The position numbers and the translations under genes are program-made. Of a DNA stretch of 64,000 bases, positions 8,421 through 16,147 are shown piece by piece. This DNA is from Billgrantia antri (lineage in GTDB: Bacteria; Pseudomonadota; Gammaproteobacteria; Pseudomonadales; Halomonadaceae). A model generated the notes under the pieces. The model did no database searches. It saw nothing but the letters and a program-made list of their open reading frames with translations, and was not told the DNA's origin. The DNA lies in the NCBI RefSeq assembly GCF_019430905.1, contig NZ_JAHYCA010000009.1, positions 1-64,000 of the forward strand, given 5' to 3'. Every line of letters starts with the position of its first letter. Position 1 is the first letter of the stretch.

Positions 8421-9542
8421 ATGCCCGACAACGTTTCCCGTCCCGGCAGGCTGGAGCAGGATGCTCATCGCCTGAGCGCCATCGGCGACTGGACGCTGCC
8501 GCACTATGCCAGTCTGCGTGACGCCGTGGCCAGGGTGCACGAGGCCGAATCGATCGACCTGGAGCGCCTCGGCGAGCTCGACACCTCCGGCGCCGCCCTG
8601 CTGGTCGACCTGCTGGGCCCCGACACCGTACGCGACGTCGACCGGTGGGCACCGAACCTGCCGGCCGAACGCCAGGCCTTGCTGAGGGCAGTGGCCGACG
8701 CCTCCCGCTCGCCCCTGTTCGCACCGCCCTCCCCGGGTGGCGGTCCATTGGCGGCCTTGGCCGCGCTGGGGCAAACCGTAGAGCGACTCGCCCGCCAACA
8801 GCGACAGCTCATTGCCTTCATCGGCCTCACGCTCAGCACGCTACTGGTCACGCTGCTCACACCCTGGCGCTGGCGAATCACTTCGCTGGTGGCCCATGTC
8901 GAGCAGACCGGACTCAACGCCATTCCCATCGTCGCCCTGCTGACCTTTCTCGTCGGTGCGGTGGTGGCGTTCCTGGGGGCCACGGTACTGCGCGACTTCG
9001 GCGCCACCATCTATACGGTCAACCTGGTGACCTACTCTTTCCTGCGCGAATTCGGCGTGCTGCTCGCCGCCATCCTGCTGGCAGGCCGTACCGCCAGTGC
9101 CTTTACCGCCCAGATCGGCTCGATGAAAGCCAACGAGGAGATCGACGCGTTGCGTGCCCAGGGGCTCGACCCCATCGAACTGCTGGTACTACCGCGGGTA
9201 CTGGCGATGACGATCAGCCTGCCTATCCTGACCCTGGTCGGCATGCTCAGCGGCATGCTGGGCGGCGCCCTGGTCTGTGCCCTGGCGCTGGATATATCAC
9301 CCACCCAGTTCCTCAACATCCTGCAGCGCGACATCCCGCTGCGGCATTTCCTGGTGGGCATGGTCAAGGCCCCGCTGTTCGCCTTCCTGGTCGCCGTGAT
9401 CGGCTGCCTGGAGGGCTTCAAGGCCAAGGCCAGCGCCCAGTCGGTGGGTGAACACACCACCTCCAGCGTGGTGCAGTCGATCTTCATGGTGATCCTGCTC
9501 GATGCACTGGCCGCGCTGTACTTCATGGAGATGGGCTGGTGA
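8421..9542 (+). CDS. MlaE-family ABC permease with N-terminal STAS domain
   Basis: 373 residues in two parts. Residues 1-100 form a STAS-like domain (ESIDLERLGELDTSGAALLVDLL), in canonical Mla systems a role taken by the separate protein MlaB. Residues about 110-373 form the MlaE/YrbE permease with about five membrane helices and the conserved LAGRTASAFTAQIGSMKANEEIDAL loop. It is the inner-membrane channel component of an MCE-type lipid transporter moving phospholipid or other hydrophobic molecules between inner and outer membrane. The next gene overlaps by four bases (GTGA), so the subunits are made together. Confidence 0.9.
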   Translation: MPDNVSRPGRLEQDAHRLSAIGDWTLPHYASLRDAVARVHEAESIDLERLGELDTSGAALLVDLLGPDTVRDVDRWAPNLPAERQALLRAVADASRSPLFAPPSPGGGPLAALAALGQTVERLARQQRQLIAFIGLTLSTLLVTLLTPWRWRITSLVAHVEQTGLNAIPIVALLTFLVGAVVAFLGATVLRDFGATIYTVNLVTYSFLREFGVLLAAILLAGRTASAFTAQIGSMKANEEIDALRAQGLDPIELLVLPRVLAMTISLPILTLVGMLSGMLGGALVCALALDISPTQFLNILQRDIPLRHFLVGMVKAPLFAFLVAVIGCLEGFKAKASAQSVGEHTTSSVVQSIFMVILLDALAALYFMEMGW

Positions 9543-10345
9543 GCGAGAGGGGCGAGGCTATCGTCGAGATCCGCGGGCTGGTCAATCGCTTTGGCCAGCA
9601 TGTGGTGCATCACGGCCTGGACCTTGACATTCGCCGCGGCGAGATACTCGGCGTGGTCGGCGGCTCCGGTACCGGCAAGTCGGTACTACTGCGCAGTATC
9701 GTCGGCCTCAAGCGGCCCGACGGCGGCACCGTTCGCGTCTTCGGCGAGGAGCTCGAGCGCCTGTCTTCCGCCCGCCGGGCCCGGGTCGAACGCCGCTTCG
9801 GCGTGCTGTTCCAGCGCGGCGCCCTGTTCTCTTCGCTCAATCTGCAGGAGAATGTCGCCTTGCCGCTGATCGAACACGCCGGCCTGTCGCGGGCCGACGC
9901 CGAGCGCCTCGCCCGGGTCAAGCTGGCACTGGCCGGGCTGCCGCCAGACGCCGCACGGCTCAACCCGGCGGAGCTCTCCGGCGGCATGATCAAGCGCGCC
10001 GCGCTCGCCCGCGCCCTGGCCCTCGATCCCGAAGTGCTGTTTCTCGACGAGCCCACCGCCGGCCTCGACCCGATCGGTGCCGCCGCCTTCGACCGCCTGC
10101 TCCTGACGTTGCGCGACGCCCTGGGCTTCAGCGTCTTTCTGGTCACGCACGATCTCGATACGCTGTACTCGAGCTGCGACCGGGTGGCGGTCATCGCCGA
10201 CAAGCGCATTCTCGTCGCCGCCCCCCTGGCTGAGGTGGAGGGCACCGACGACCCCTGGATTCGCGACTATTTCCACGGCCCCAGGGGCCGCGCCGCCAGC
10301 CAGGCGGCACGACACCATTCGTCACCCAACGGGGAGGAACGCTGA
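9539..10345 (+). CDS. MlaF-like ABC transporter ATPase
   Basis: 268 residues, GTG start overlapping the permease stop. Walker A GGSGTGKS, signature LSGGMIKRAALARALAL, Walker B EVLFLDEPTAGLDPIGA and the switch histidine in LVTHDLD are all intact. LSGGM rather than LSGGQ, and the Q-loop context LFQRGALFSSL, are typical of MlaF/Mkl ATPases. It energises the STAS-MlaE permease encoded just upstream. The stop overlaps the MCE protein start by one base (TGATG). Confidence 0.93.
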   Translation: MSERGEAIVEIRGLVNRFGQHVVHHGLDLDIRRGEILGVVGGSGTGKSVLLRSIVGLKRPDGGTVRVFGEELERLSSARRARVERRFGVLFQRGALFSSLNLQENVALPLIEHAGLSRADAERLARVKLALAGLPPDAARLNPAELSGGMIKRAALARALALDPEVLFLDEPTAGLDPIGAAAFDRLLLTLRDALGFSVFLVTHDLDTLYSSCDRVAVIADKRILVAAPLAEVEGTDDPWIRDYFHGPRGRAASQAARHHSSPNGEER

Positions 10346-11283
10346 TGGAGACCCGCGCGCACCATGTCGTGATCGGCCTGTTCGTCGTGCTGGCGGCCGT
10401 CGGCGGCCTGCTGTTCGCGCTTTGGCTCAACCAGAGCACGCGCGACCAGGCCTATACCCAATATGAAGTTCTCTTCAACCACGGAGTCAGCGGCCTGTCG
10501 GAAGGCAACGCCGTTGAGTACAGCGGCGTGCGGGTCGGTGATGTGGTCAACCTGCGCCTCGATTCCGCCGACCCTCGCAACGTACTGGCCCTGATCCGCG
10601 TGCAGAGCCAGGTCCCCATTCGCCAGGACACGCGCGCAAGGCTCGCCCTGGCCAATATCACCGGCAGCATGTCCATCCAGTTGCAGGGAGGAACGCCCGA
10701 GAGCCCGCTGCTGATCACCCGTGGAGACACGCCGCCGCGCATCACCGCCGACCAATCGCCACTCAGCGCCATGTTCAGCGACAGTGAGGAACTACTGGGC
10801 AACGTCAATCGCGTGCTGACGCGACTGGAAGACGTGCTGTCGGAGGAGAACGTGGCCAGCATCGAACGGACGCTGGCCAACCTGGAGCGCACCACGGCGC
10901 AGTTCGCGGCCCTCGGTGACGCTCCGGGCCGGCTGGCCGAGCGCATGCTCGAGGTTTCCGAGCAAGCCGCGCGCGCACTCGCCGAGTTACGTGCCCTGGC
11001 CGGTCGCACGGGGGGACTCGTCCAGGGGCAAGCGGAAGAAGTGCTGGGCAATGCCCGCCAGATCACCGGCAGCCTGGCCCGTGCGGCTCAAAGTCTCGAG
11101 TCACTGCTGGAGGACAACCAGGGCGCACTGGAAAGCGGCCTGCGTGGCGTGCAGGGTCTGGGGCCGGCCACGCTCGAATTGCGCAACACCCTCTCCTCGC
11201 TCAATCGTCTGGTGCGCCGCCTGGAGGAGAACCCACGCGACTTCCTGCTGGGACGCGATCGCATCGAGGAGTTCACACCATGA
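10345..11283 (+). CDS. MlaD-family (MCE domain) lipid transport protein
   Basis: 312 residues. One N-terminal membrane anchor (VVIGLFVVLAAVGGLLFALWL) is followed by the MCE domain (GVSGLSEGNAVEYSGVRVGDV, then ALANITGSMSIQLQGG) to about residue 125. The C-terminal 170 residues are long amphipathic helices rich in Leu, Glu and Arg, compatible with a periplasmic coiled coil or tunnel. Longer than E. coli MlaD (183 residues), so more like the PqiB/YebT or mycobacterial-type helical extension. It would sit in the periplasm on the permease as a hexamer. The lipoprotein gene overlaps its end by four bases. Confidence 0.9.
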   Translation: METRAHHVVIGLFVVLAAVGGLLFALWLNQSTRDQAYTQYEVLFNHGVSGLSEGNAVEYSGVRVGDVVNLRLDSADPRNVLALIRVQSQVPIRQDTRARLALANITGSMSIQLQGGTPESPLLITRGDTPPRITADQSPLSAMFSDSEELLGNVNRVLTRLEDVLSEENVASIERTLANLERTTAQFAALGDAPGRLAERMLEVSEQAARALAELRALAGRTGGLVQGQAEEVLGNARQITGSLARAAQSLESLLEDNQGALESGLRGVQGLGPATLELRNTLSSLNRLVRRLEENPRDFLLGRDRIEEFTP

Positions 11284-11894
11284 CCCAGCGAGCCCTGTCG
11301 CTGCTGCTCCTGACGATGGCGTTTGCACTGCCCGGCTGCAACCTGGTCACGGAGCGCACGCCCGTCACGCTGTACGAGCTGCCCGCCCAGGCGCTCGACC
11401 CCGCTCCCGTGCAGAGCACGCAGAGTCGCGCGACCCTGCGCCTCGCCATGCCGCATGCCAGCGGCCTGCTCGACGGCTCGCGCATACTCGTCGTACCAGA
11501 GCCCAATCAGCCACGGGCCTACGAAGGCGCTCGCTGGGCCGATGACATGCCGCACCTGATTCGGAATCGCCTTCTCGATGCTTTTCTGGACGACGGTCGT
11601 ATCACAAACCTGGTCCACGCGGAGAGCATGGTGTCGGCTGACCTGGAACTGCTCAGCGACCTGCGCTCCTTTCACAGCGAGTACCGCAACGACCTGCCCG
11701 AAGCCACCCTGCGCCTCGACGCCAGGCTGATCGATACCCGCTCACAGCGACTCGTGGCCACTCAGCGCTTCGTTCAGCGGCAGAATGCGAAAAGCGAAGC
11801 CATCCCCGACGTGGTCGATGCCTTCGGTATGGCCGCGGACAGGCTGGCTCGCGAACTGGTCGACTGGACCGCTACACAAATGGCGCACCGTTGA
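11280..11894 (+). CDS. ABC-type transport auxiliary lipoprotein (PqiC-like)
   Basis: 204 residues with a lipoprotein signal peptide; the lipobox LPGC places the acylated cysteine at residue 20. The remainder (YELPAQALD, RILVVPEPNQPRAYEGARWADDMPHLIRNRL) matches the ABC-type transport auxiliary lipoprotein family (PqiC/YmbA), thought to sit at the outer membrane as the acceptor of an MCE pathway. ATGA overlap with the MCE gene shows it belongs to the same operon. The Asn at +2 after the lipidated Cys favours outer-membrane sorting over retention. Confidence 0.85.
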   Translation: MTQRALSLLLLTMAFALPGCNLVTERTPVTLYELPAQALDPAPVQSTQSRATLRLAMPHASGLLDGSRILVVPEPNQPRAYEGARWADDMPHLIRNRLLDAFLDDGRITNLVHAESMVSADLELLSDLRSFHSEYRNDLPEATLRLDARLIDTRSQRLVATQRFVQRQNAKSEAIPDVVDAFGMAADRLARELVDWTATQMAHR

Positions 11895-11948
11895 GCGACG
11901 CCCAGCGACTGCATCGAATATAGATACTTGGTATAAATGTCGCGCGGT

Positions 11949-11962
11949 TACCGGCAACGGTA
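11949..11962. promoter_or_regulatory. Small dyad upstream of GntR-type regulator
   Basis: TACCG-GCAA-CGGTA, five-base perfect arms, 44 bases before the regulator start codon. A TATCAT element follows at about 11972. It may be an autoregulatory operator, but short dyads of this kind arise by chance in GC-rich DNA. Confidence 0.25.
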
Positions 11963-12005
11963 GCGTTTGGTTATCATGCTCGGCAAATGCAAGGGAACAA
12001 CGCCA

Positions 12006-12695
12006 ATGACGATGGATACGCCACGCCAGAACCTGGGTATCAGCGCCTACAGCTGGCTCAAGCACGACATCATTCGCGGTGTGTTCCTACCCGGTGAGAA
12101 GCTGTTGATGAGCCGGCTCAAGGAGCGCTATGGGTTGGGTATCGGACCGCTGCGCGAAGCCCTCTCCCAACTGGTCGCCGAACGCCTGGTCGTGGCCATC
12201 AGCCAGCGTGGCTACCGGGTCGCCCCCATGTCGCTGGCCGAGCTCAACGACCTCTACGACGCCCGCGCCCAGCTCGAGGGACTGATGCTCAAGCTGGCCA
12301 TCGAGCGCGGGGATGACGGCTGGGAAGCCGACATCCTGGCCAAGGCACACACCCTGTCGAAGGTGATGGAAGTAAACTCCCCCGACGAGCTGCTGGATGT
12401 CTGGGACACCCGCCACAAGGCCTTCCATACGGCGATCGTGAGCGGCTGCCGCTCGCCGCACCTGCTGCAGGTACGCGACAGCCTGTTCGATCAGGTCGAG
12501 CGCTACCGCCACCTGTGGCTGCGCGAAACGGTATTCTCCGAGGAAGCGCTGGAGCGCAAACGCCAGGAACACGCAGCGCTGGTCGAAGTGATACTCGAAC
12601 GCCAGGCCGCACGCGCCGCCGACATGATGCGCGAACACCTGATGACGCCGGTGCCGATCATCACCGAGGTGATGACCCGTCGGGGTCTGGCCTGA
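12006..12695 (+). CDS. GntR/FCD-family transcriptional regulator (CsiR-like)
   Basis: 229 residues from the ATG at 12006, with AAGGGAA nine bases upstream. Residues 8-75 form the GntR winged helix (AYSWLKHDIIRGVFLPGEKL, LKERYGLGIGPLREALSQL). The C-terminal all-helical FCD domain has the metal/ligand residues expected (DARAQLEGLM, WDTRHKAFHTAI, EHAALVEVI). The GIGPLREALSQLVAERLV stretch resembles CsiR, the repressor of glutarate/GABA utilisation, but no such genes adjoin it. It stands alone between the MCE operon and a small ribbon-helix-helix gene, so its target is unclear. Confidence 0.88.
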   Translation: MTMDTPRQNLGISAYSWLKHDIIRGVFLPGEKLLMSRLKERYGLGIGPLREALSQLVAERLVVAISQRGYRVAPMSLAELNDLYDARAQLEGLMLKLAIERGDDGWEADILAKAHTLSKVMEVNSPDELLDVWDTRHKAFHTAIVSGCRSPHLLQVRDSLFDQVERYRHLWLRETVFSEEALERKRQEHAALVEVILERQAARAADMMREHLMTPVPIITEVMTRRGLA

Positions 12696-12834
12696 AATTC
12701 GGCCATCGCGCCCTGCGTCACCAAGCTGTCATGCCTCTGCCCCAGAATGGGAGATGACACGCCGAACGCATCGGCTATGTTGAGAGTAAATCCAGCGCAA
12801 CGGCCAGCTCGCACAGGGCCAGGGGGAGGTAAGC

Positions 12835-13056
12835 ATGCCACATCTGCTGCGGTTTTCCCGCGACATCGAATCGCGCCTCGAGAGGCTCGCCCAGCGTACC
12901 GGGAAGAGCAAGGGAGAGCTGATCGAGCGCTGCCTTGCCGTGGGCATGCATGACCTGGAATCCCAGCTGTTGCTGGAGGAGGCCGTCAGCGCCCCGCTAA
13001 CCATTGACGGTCCCGCGCTCGACCAATTGTTGCGTGAGAGCGGCCTGGGCGCCTGA
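12835..13056 (+). CDS. Small ribbon-helix-helix protein
   Basis: 73 residues, ATG with an excellent GGGGGAGG site seven bases upstream. The N-terminal half (LLRFSRDIESRLERLAQRTG, then KSKGELIERCLAVGMHDLE) fits the RHH/CopG DNA-binding fold: a short beta strand and two helices with the SKGELIERC turn. Antitoxins often look like this, but neither neighbour is a toxin: a GntR regulator lies upstream and pxpC convergently downstream. It may be an orphan antitoxin or a small autonomous repressor. Confidence 0.65.
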   Translation: MPHLLRFSRDIESRLERLAQRTGKSKGELIERCLAVGMHDLESQLLLEEAVSAPLTIDGPALDQLLRESGLGA

Positions 13057-13094
13057 GCGTCCCGCTTGAGCTGTATCAGTACAGTGACAACGGC

Positions 13095-14033
13095 TCAGCG
13101 GAACGCCTCCAGGCAACGGCGGTAGCAAGCCAACGCCCATTCACGGGAGGTTGCCATCAAGCGGACCTCCTTTCCAGGCAGGCACTGCGCCAGACGTGCT
13201 GCAGCCAACGGTGTCAGCGCCCCCAGGCGTGGGTAGCCACCAATGGTTTGACGATCGTTGAGCAATACGATGGGCTGACCGTCCGGCGGTACCTGTACGG
13301 CTCCCATGGGAATACCTTCGGATACCATACTCCCCTGCCGGCAGTTCAGCTCCGGCCCCAGCAGGCGCACCCCCATGCGGTCGGCACGGGTGTCGATGCG
13401 CCATGTCGCATTGAATGCACGGTAAAGGCTCGCCCCGGAGAATAGGCCGATCTGCGCACCGGGCACCAGCGCCAGTCGATTGCCGCGTAGCGTTATCCCC
13501 TGGGTCGGGTCGAACGGCAGACGACGTGCCCTCACCTGGCGCGGTGACCACTCCAGACTGTCGCCGCTGACCAGCGGACTGCCATCCCCGCGCTGTCCTC
13601 CCAACTGCTCTCGCGGCGTGGCACTGCGGCTGCCCAGCACGACCGGCGTGGCCAGCCCGCCGGGAATGGCCAGGTAGGCGCGCAGCCCGTCGCGGGGCTG
13701 GTGAAAGCTCAACCGCTGGCCGGCCACCACGGCAAAGGCCGCGCCCGGAGCGAGCGGTCGGTCGTCGAGCCGGGCATCGAGGTCCGCCCCCGTCAGCGCC
13801 AAGGTGGCATCCTGTTCCACCTCCAGCGTCAGGCCGCCGCCGAGCACGACCTCCAGCGCTGCGGCATCGAGGGCGTTGCCGAGCATCCAATTGGCCCAGC
13901 GAAAGGAGATCCAGTCGGCGGCGCCCCCCTGGGTAACGCCCAGATGACGCACACCGAACCGCCCACCATCCACCACCAGCGCCAGCGGACCCGCCTTCTC
14001 GACGCGCAGAAGCGTATGCGTTGCGTCACTCAC
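13095..14033 (-). CDS. pxpC: 5-oxoprolinase subunit PxpC (KipA-type carboxyltransferase domain)
   Basis: 312 residues. It shows the biotin-dependent carboxyltransferase/KipA family pattern: GRFGVRHLGVTQGGAADWIS near the N-terminus, NWMLGNALDAAALEVVLGG, and SEGIPMGAVQVPPDGQPIVL late. With PxpA and PxpB it forms the bacterial ATP-dependent 5-oxoprolinase that opens pyroglutamate to glutamate. The start is GTG at 14031-14033, overlapping the pxpB stop (GTGA). Last gene of the operon. Confidence 0.92.
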   Translation of the reverse strand: MSDATHTLLRVEKAGPLALVVDGGRFGVRHLGVTQGGAADWISFRWANWMLGNALDAAALEVVLGGGLTLEVEQDATLALTGADLDARLDDRPLAPGAAFAVVAGQRLSFHQPRDGLRAYLAIPGGLATPVVLGSRSATPREQLGGQRGDGSPLVSGDSLEWSPRQVRARRLPFDPTQGITLRGNRLALVPGAQIGLFSGASLYRAFNATWRIDTRADRMGVRLLGPELNCRQGSMVSEGIPMGAVQVPPDGQPIVLLNDRQTIGGYPRLGALTPLAAARLAQCLPGKEVRLMATSREWALACYRRCLEAFR

Positions 14034-14740
14034 GGGGCTGCCTCCAGTGGCGTGGCATCGCCACCCTGTCGTTCGAATTCCGAGCGCGAAATCGGCATGA
14101 AACGCACCCGGTCTCCCGGGAGCAGCAACGGGTCACCACGTCGTGCATGTTCGAACAGGGGCACGGCGGTGCGCCCAAGGATGTTCCAGCCGCCTGGGGA
14201 CAGCAACGGGTATATCGCGGTCTGTCGATCGGCAATCCCAACGCTGCCGGCAGGCACTCGCCGCCGTGGGGTTTTCAGCCGCGGGGTGGCCAGGGCTTCC
14301 TCGACCATGCCCATGAAGCCGTATCCCGGAGCGAAGCCGAGGGCGAAGACGTGGTAGTCGCGGCCACAGTGGCACTGCACGACTTCCTCGACCGACAACC
14401 CGGCGTGCTCTGCCACTCGCACAAGCTCGGGGCCGACGCTGGGGTCGTACCAGACCGGAATTTCGTGGCGACGTCCCAGCCCGCCATCAGCCGGTTCCAG
14501 GTGTAAAAGCACGGCCTCGATTCGCGCCAGTGCCTCGTCGTGCGACAGGCGCAGGCAGTCGTAGTGCAGCATCAGAGTGGTGTATGAAGGCACCAGATCG
14601 ATCAACAGGTCGCCAAAGGCCTCACGCAGCGCACTGTCGGCTGCCACGATCCACGGCATGTTCGCTTCGTCGATAGCCTCGAACAGGCGCACCATGAGCA
14701 CGTCCATGGCTGTCAGTTCGATACGCGCCTGGAGCCTCAT
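14030..14740 (-). CDS. pxpB: 5-oxoprolinase subunit PxpB (KipI-like)
   Basis: 236 residues. Family hallmarks are PWIVAADSALREAFGD near residue 30, the LLHLEPAD...IPVWYDP region, ALGFAPGYGFMGMV around residue 140, RVPAGSVGIADRQTAIYP and SPGGWNILGRT. The equivalent Bacillus protein KipI inhibits the sporulation kinase, but with PxpA and PxpC it acts in 5-oxoproline hydrolysis. The ATG overlaps the pxpA stop (ATGA) and its own stop overlaps pxpC, so all three subunits are translationally coupled. Confidence 0.92.
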   Translation of the reverse strand: MRLQARIELTAMDVLMVRLFEAIDEANMPWIVAADSALREAFGDLLIDLVPSYTTLMLHYDCLRLSHDEALARIEAVLLHLEPADGGLGRRHEIPVWYDPSVGPELVRVAEHAGLSVEEVVQCHCGRDYHVFALGFAPGYGFMGMVEEALATPRLKTPRRRVPAGSVGIADRQTAIYPLLSPGGWNILGRTAVPLFEHARRGDPLLLPGDRVRFMPISRSEFERQGGDATPLEAAP

Positions 14741-15489
14741 GCCGTTTCCAGCGCCTGGAAGGCATCCCGGATCGCGCGTACCGCAGCCACCGATTCGGGA
14801 TTGTCGCCATGCACGCAGAGCGTGTCGCAGGGCAACTGCAGCAGCGTGCCATCGCTGGCCTCGAGTGGCTCGCTGCGCGCCAGGCTGACGGCCTGGGCCA
14901 CGATGGTCGCCTGGTCGTGATGCACCGCTCCCGGCAGGCGGCGTGAGACGAGATGGCCCTTGGCGTCGTAGGCCCGGTCGGCAAAGGTCTCGAACCAGAT
15001 TGCCACTCCCATCTCTTCCGCCAGCCGCCGGCTCGGCTCGGGATCGGCAGTCGCCATCAGCATCAGCGGCAGGCTGGGATCATAACTGCGCACCGCTCGC
15101 ATCACCGCACGCAGCAGCTCGGCATCGCTCGCCATGTCGTTGTAGAGCGCGCCGTGCGGCTTGACGTAGTGAATGCTCGTGCCTTCCGCCTGGCATATTC
15201 CCGCGAGCGCACCGACCTGATACAGCACCAGGTCCTCGACCTCCTCGGGGGAGCAAGCCATGGAGCGCCGCCCGAAGCCCATCAGATCGGGATAGGCCGG
15301 GTGCGCGCCCACTCGTACGCGATGCTCGACCGCCAGCCGCACCGTACGGCGCATCACATGAGGGTCCGAAGCATGAAAGCCACAGGCGATGTTGGCGCAA
15401 TCGACATAGGGCATCACTTCGCTGTCGAGCCCCAGCGAATAATTGCCGAAGCTCTCTCCCATGTCGCAATTGAGCAGGGGGACGGCCAT
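14737..15489 (-). CDS. pxpA: 5-oxoprolinase subunit PxpA (LamB/YcsF family)
   Basis: 250 residues from the ATG at 15487-15489, chosen over an upstream in-frame ATG because AGGAG lies directly before it and the family begins LLNCDMGESFG. Other signatures are VDCANIACGFHASDP, GAHPAYPDLMGFGRR, YVKPHGALYNDM and the final CVHGDNP. It works with PxpB and PxpC on pyroglutamate. First gene of a three-gene operon, with a promoter and palindromic site immediately upstream. Confidence 0.94.
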   Translation of the reverse strand: MAVPLLNCDMGESFGNYSLGLDSEVMPYVDCANIACGFHASDPHVMRRTVRLAVEHRVRVGAHPAYPDLMGFGRRSMACSPEEVEDLVLYQVGALAGICQAEGTSIHYVKPHGALYNDMASDAELLRAVMRAVRSYDPSLPLMLMATADPEPSRRLAEEMGVAIWFETFADRAYDAKGHLVSRRLPGAVHHDQATIVAQAVSLARSEPLEASDGTLLQLPCDTLCVHGDNPESVAAVRAIRDAFQALETA

Positions 15490-15532
15490 GCGCTTCTCCT
15501 GAACATTAATGACGGTTGTTGTAGTGGAATTC

Positions 15533-15575
15533 ACTATATGGAGGGGCGGTTTTCATCGCCAATCGTATTTTACGA
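15533..15575 (-). promoter_or_regulatory. pxpABC promoter with adjacent palindromic operator
   Basis: On the minus strand: -35 TTGGCG (15557-15562), 18-base spacer, -10 TATAGT (15533-15538). Abutting the -35 is TCGTA-TTT-TACGA (15563-15575), a perfect 5+5 palindrome. Its place upstream of the -35 could suit activation of pxpA or control of the divergent VOC gene by the LysR or another regulator. The ligand is unknown. Confidence 0.5.
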
Positions 15576-15624
15576 TACTGAATATCGGCAACACCTATCA
15601 TATTGTTATTCAGTAGAAAAATGG

Positions 15625-15653
15625 TTGACGAGCCCTCTCTTGAGGATTATCTA
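15625..15653 (+). promoter_or_regulatory. Putative promoter of the VOC-LysR-TRAP operon
   Basis: TTGACG (15625-15630), 17-base spacer, TATCTA (15648-15653), 45 bases before the VOC start codon. The region around it (15580-15670) is clearly AT-richer than the flanking genes. The -10 is weak, consistent with a regulated promoter. Confidence 0.35.
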
Positions 15654-15697
15654 TGAAATAAAGCGAGACCATATAACGCCAACAAAAGGAGTCCCCC

Positions 15698-16135
15698 ATG
15701 GCTGTGCAAGACCCTTTCCATCTAGCCGTTCAGGTACGTGATATCGACGAGGCGCGTCGCTTTTACGGAGAATTCCTCGGCTGCCCCGAAGGCCGCTCGT
15801 CGCAAAGCTGGGTCGATTTCGATCTCTACGGGCACCAGTTCGTCTGTCACCTCAACCCTGCCCTCCGGGACAATCCCGTTTCCAGCCACAAGAACCCCGT
15901 AGATGGGCATGGCGTCCCGGTGCCGCATTTCGGTGTCGTGCTGGAGATGGAGGCCTGGGAAGCACTGGCACAGAAGCTGCGCGACAATAACGTGGCGTTC
16001 GAGATCGAACCCTATATTCGCTTCAAGGGCGAACCCGGCGAGCAAGCCACCATGTTCTTCTACGATCCTTCCGGCAACGCCCTGGAATTCAAGGCATTCA
16101 AGAACCGCGAAGAACAACTGTTCAAGAAGGCTTGA
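15698..16135 (+). CDS. VOC (glyoxalase-fold) family protein
   Basis: 145 residues, ATG preceded by AAAAGGAGT. It is a single vicinal-oxygen-chelate module pair: FHLAVQVRDIDEARRFYGEFLG at the N-terminus (metal-ligand His8) and VPHFGVVLEMEAWEALAQKL, ending FFYDPSGNALEFKAF with the Glu at the usual metal position. Members are metal-dependent lyases, isomerases or dioxygenases. It is the first gene before a LysR regulator and a TRAP transporter and divergent from pxpABC, suggesting a step in catabolism of the imported acid. Specific reaction not assignable. Confidence 0.85.
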   Translation: MAVQDPFHLAVQVRDIDEARRFYGEFLGCPEGRSSQSWVDFDLYGHQFVCHLNPALRDNPVSSHKNPVDGHGVPVPHFGVVLEMEAWEALAQKLRDNNVAFEIEPYIRFKGEPGEQATMFFYDPSGNALEFKAFKNREEQLFKKA

Positions 16136-16147
16136 GCCGGTATCGTC

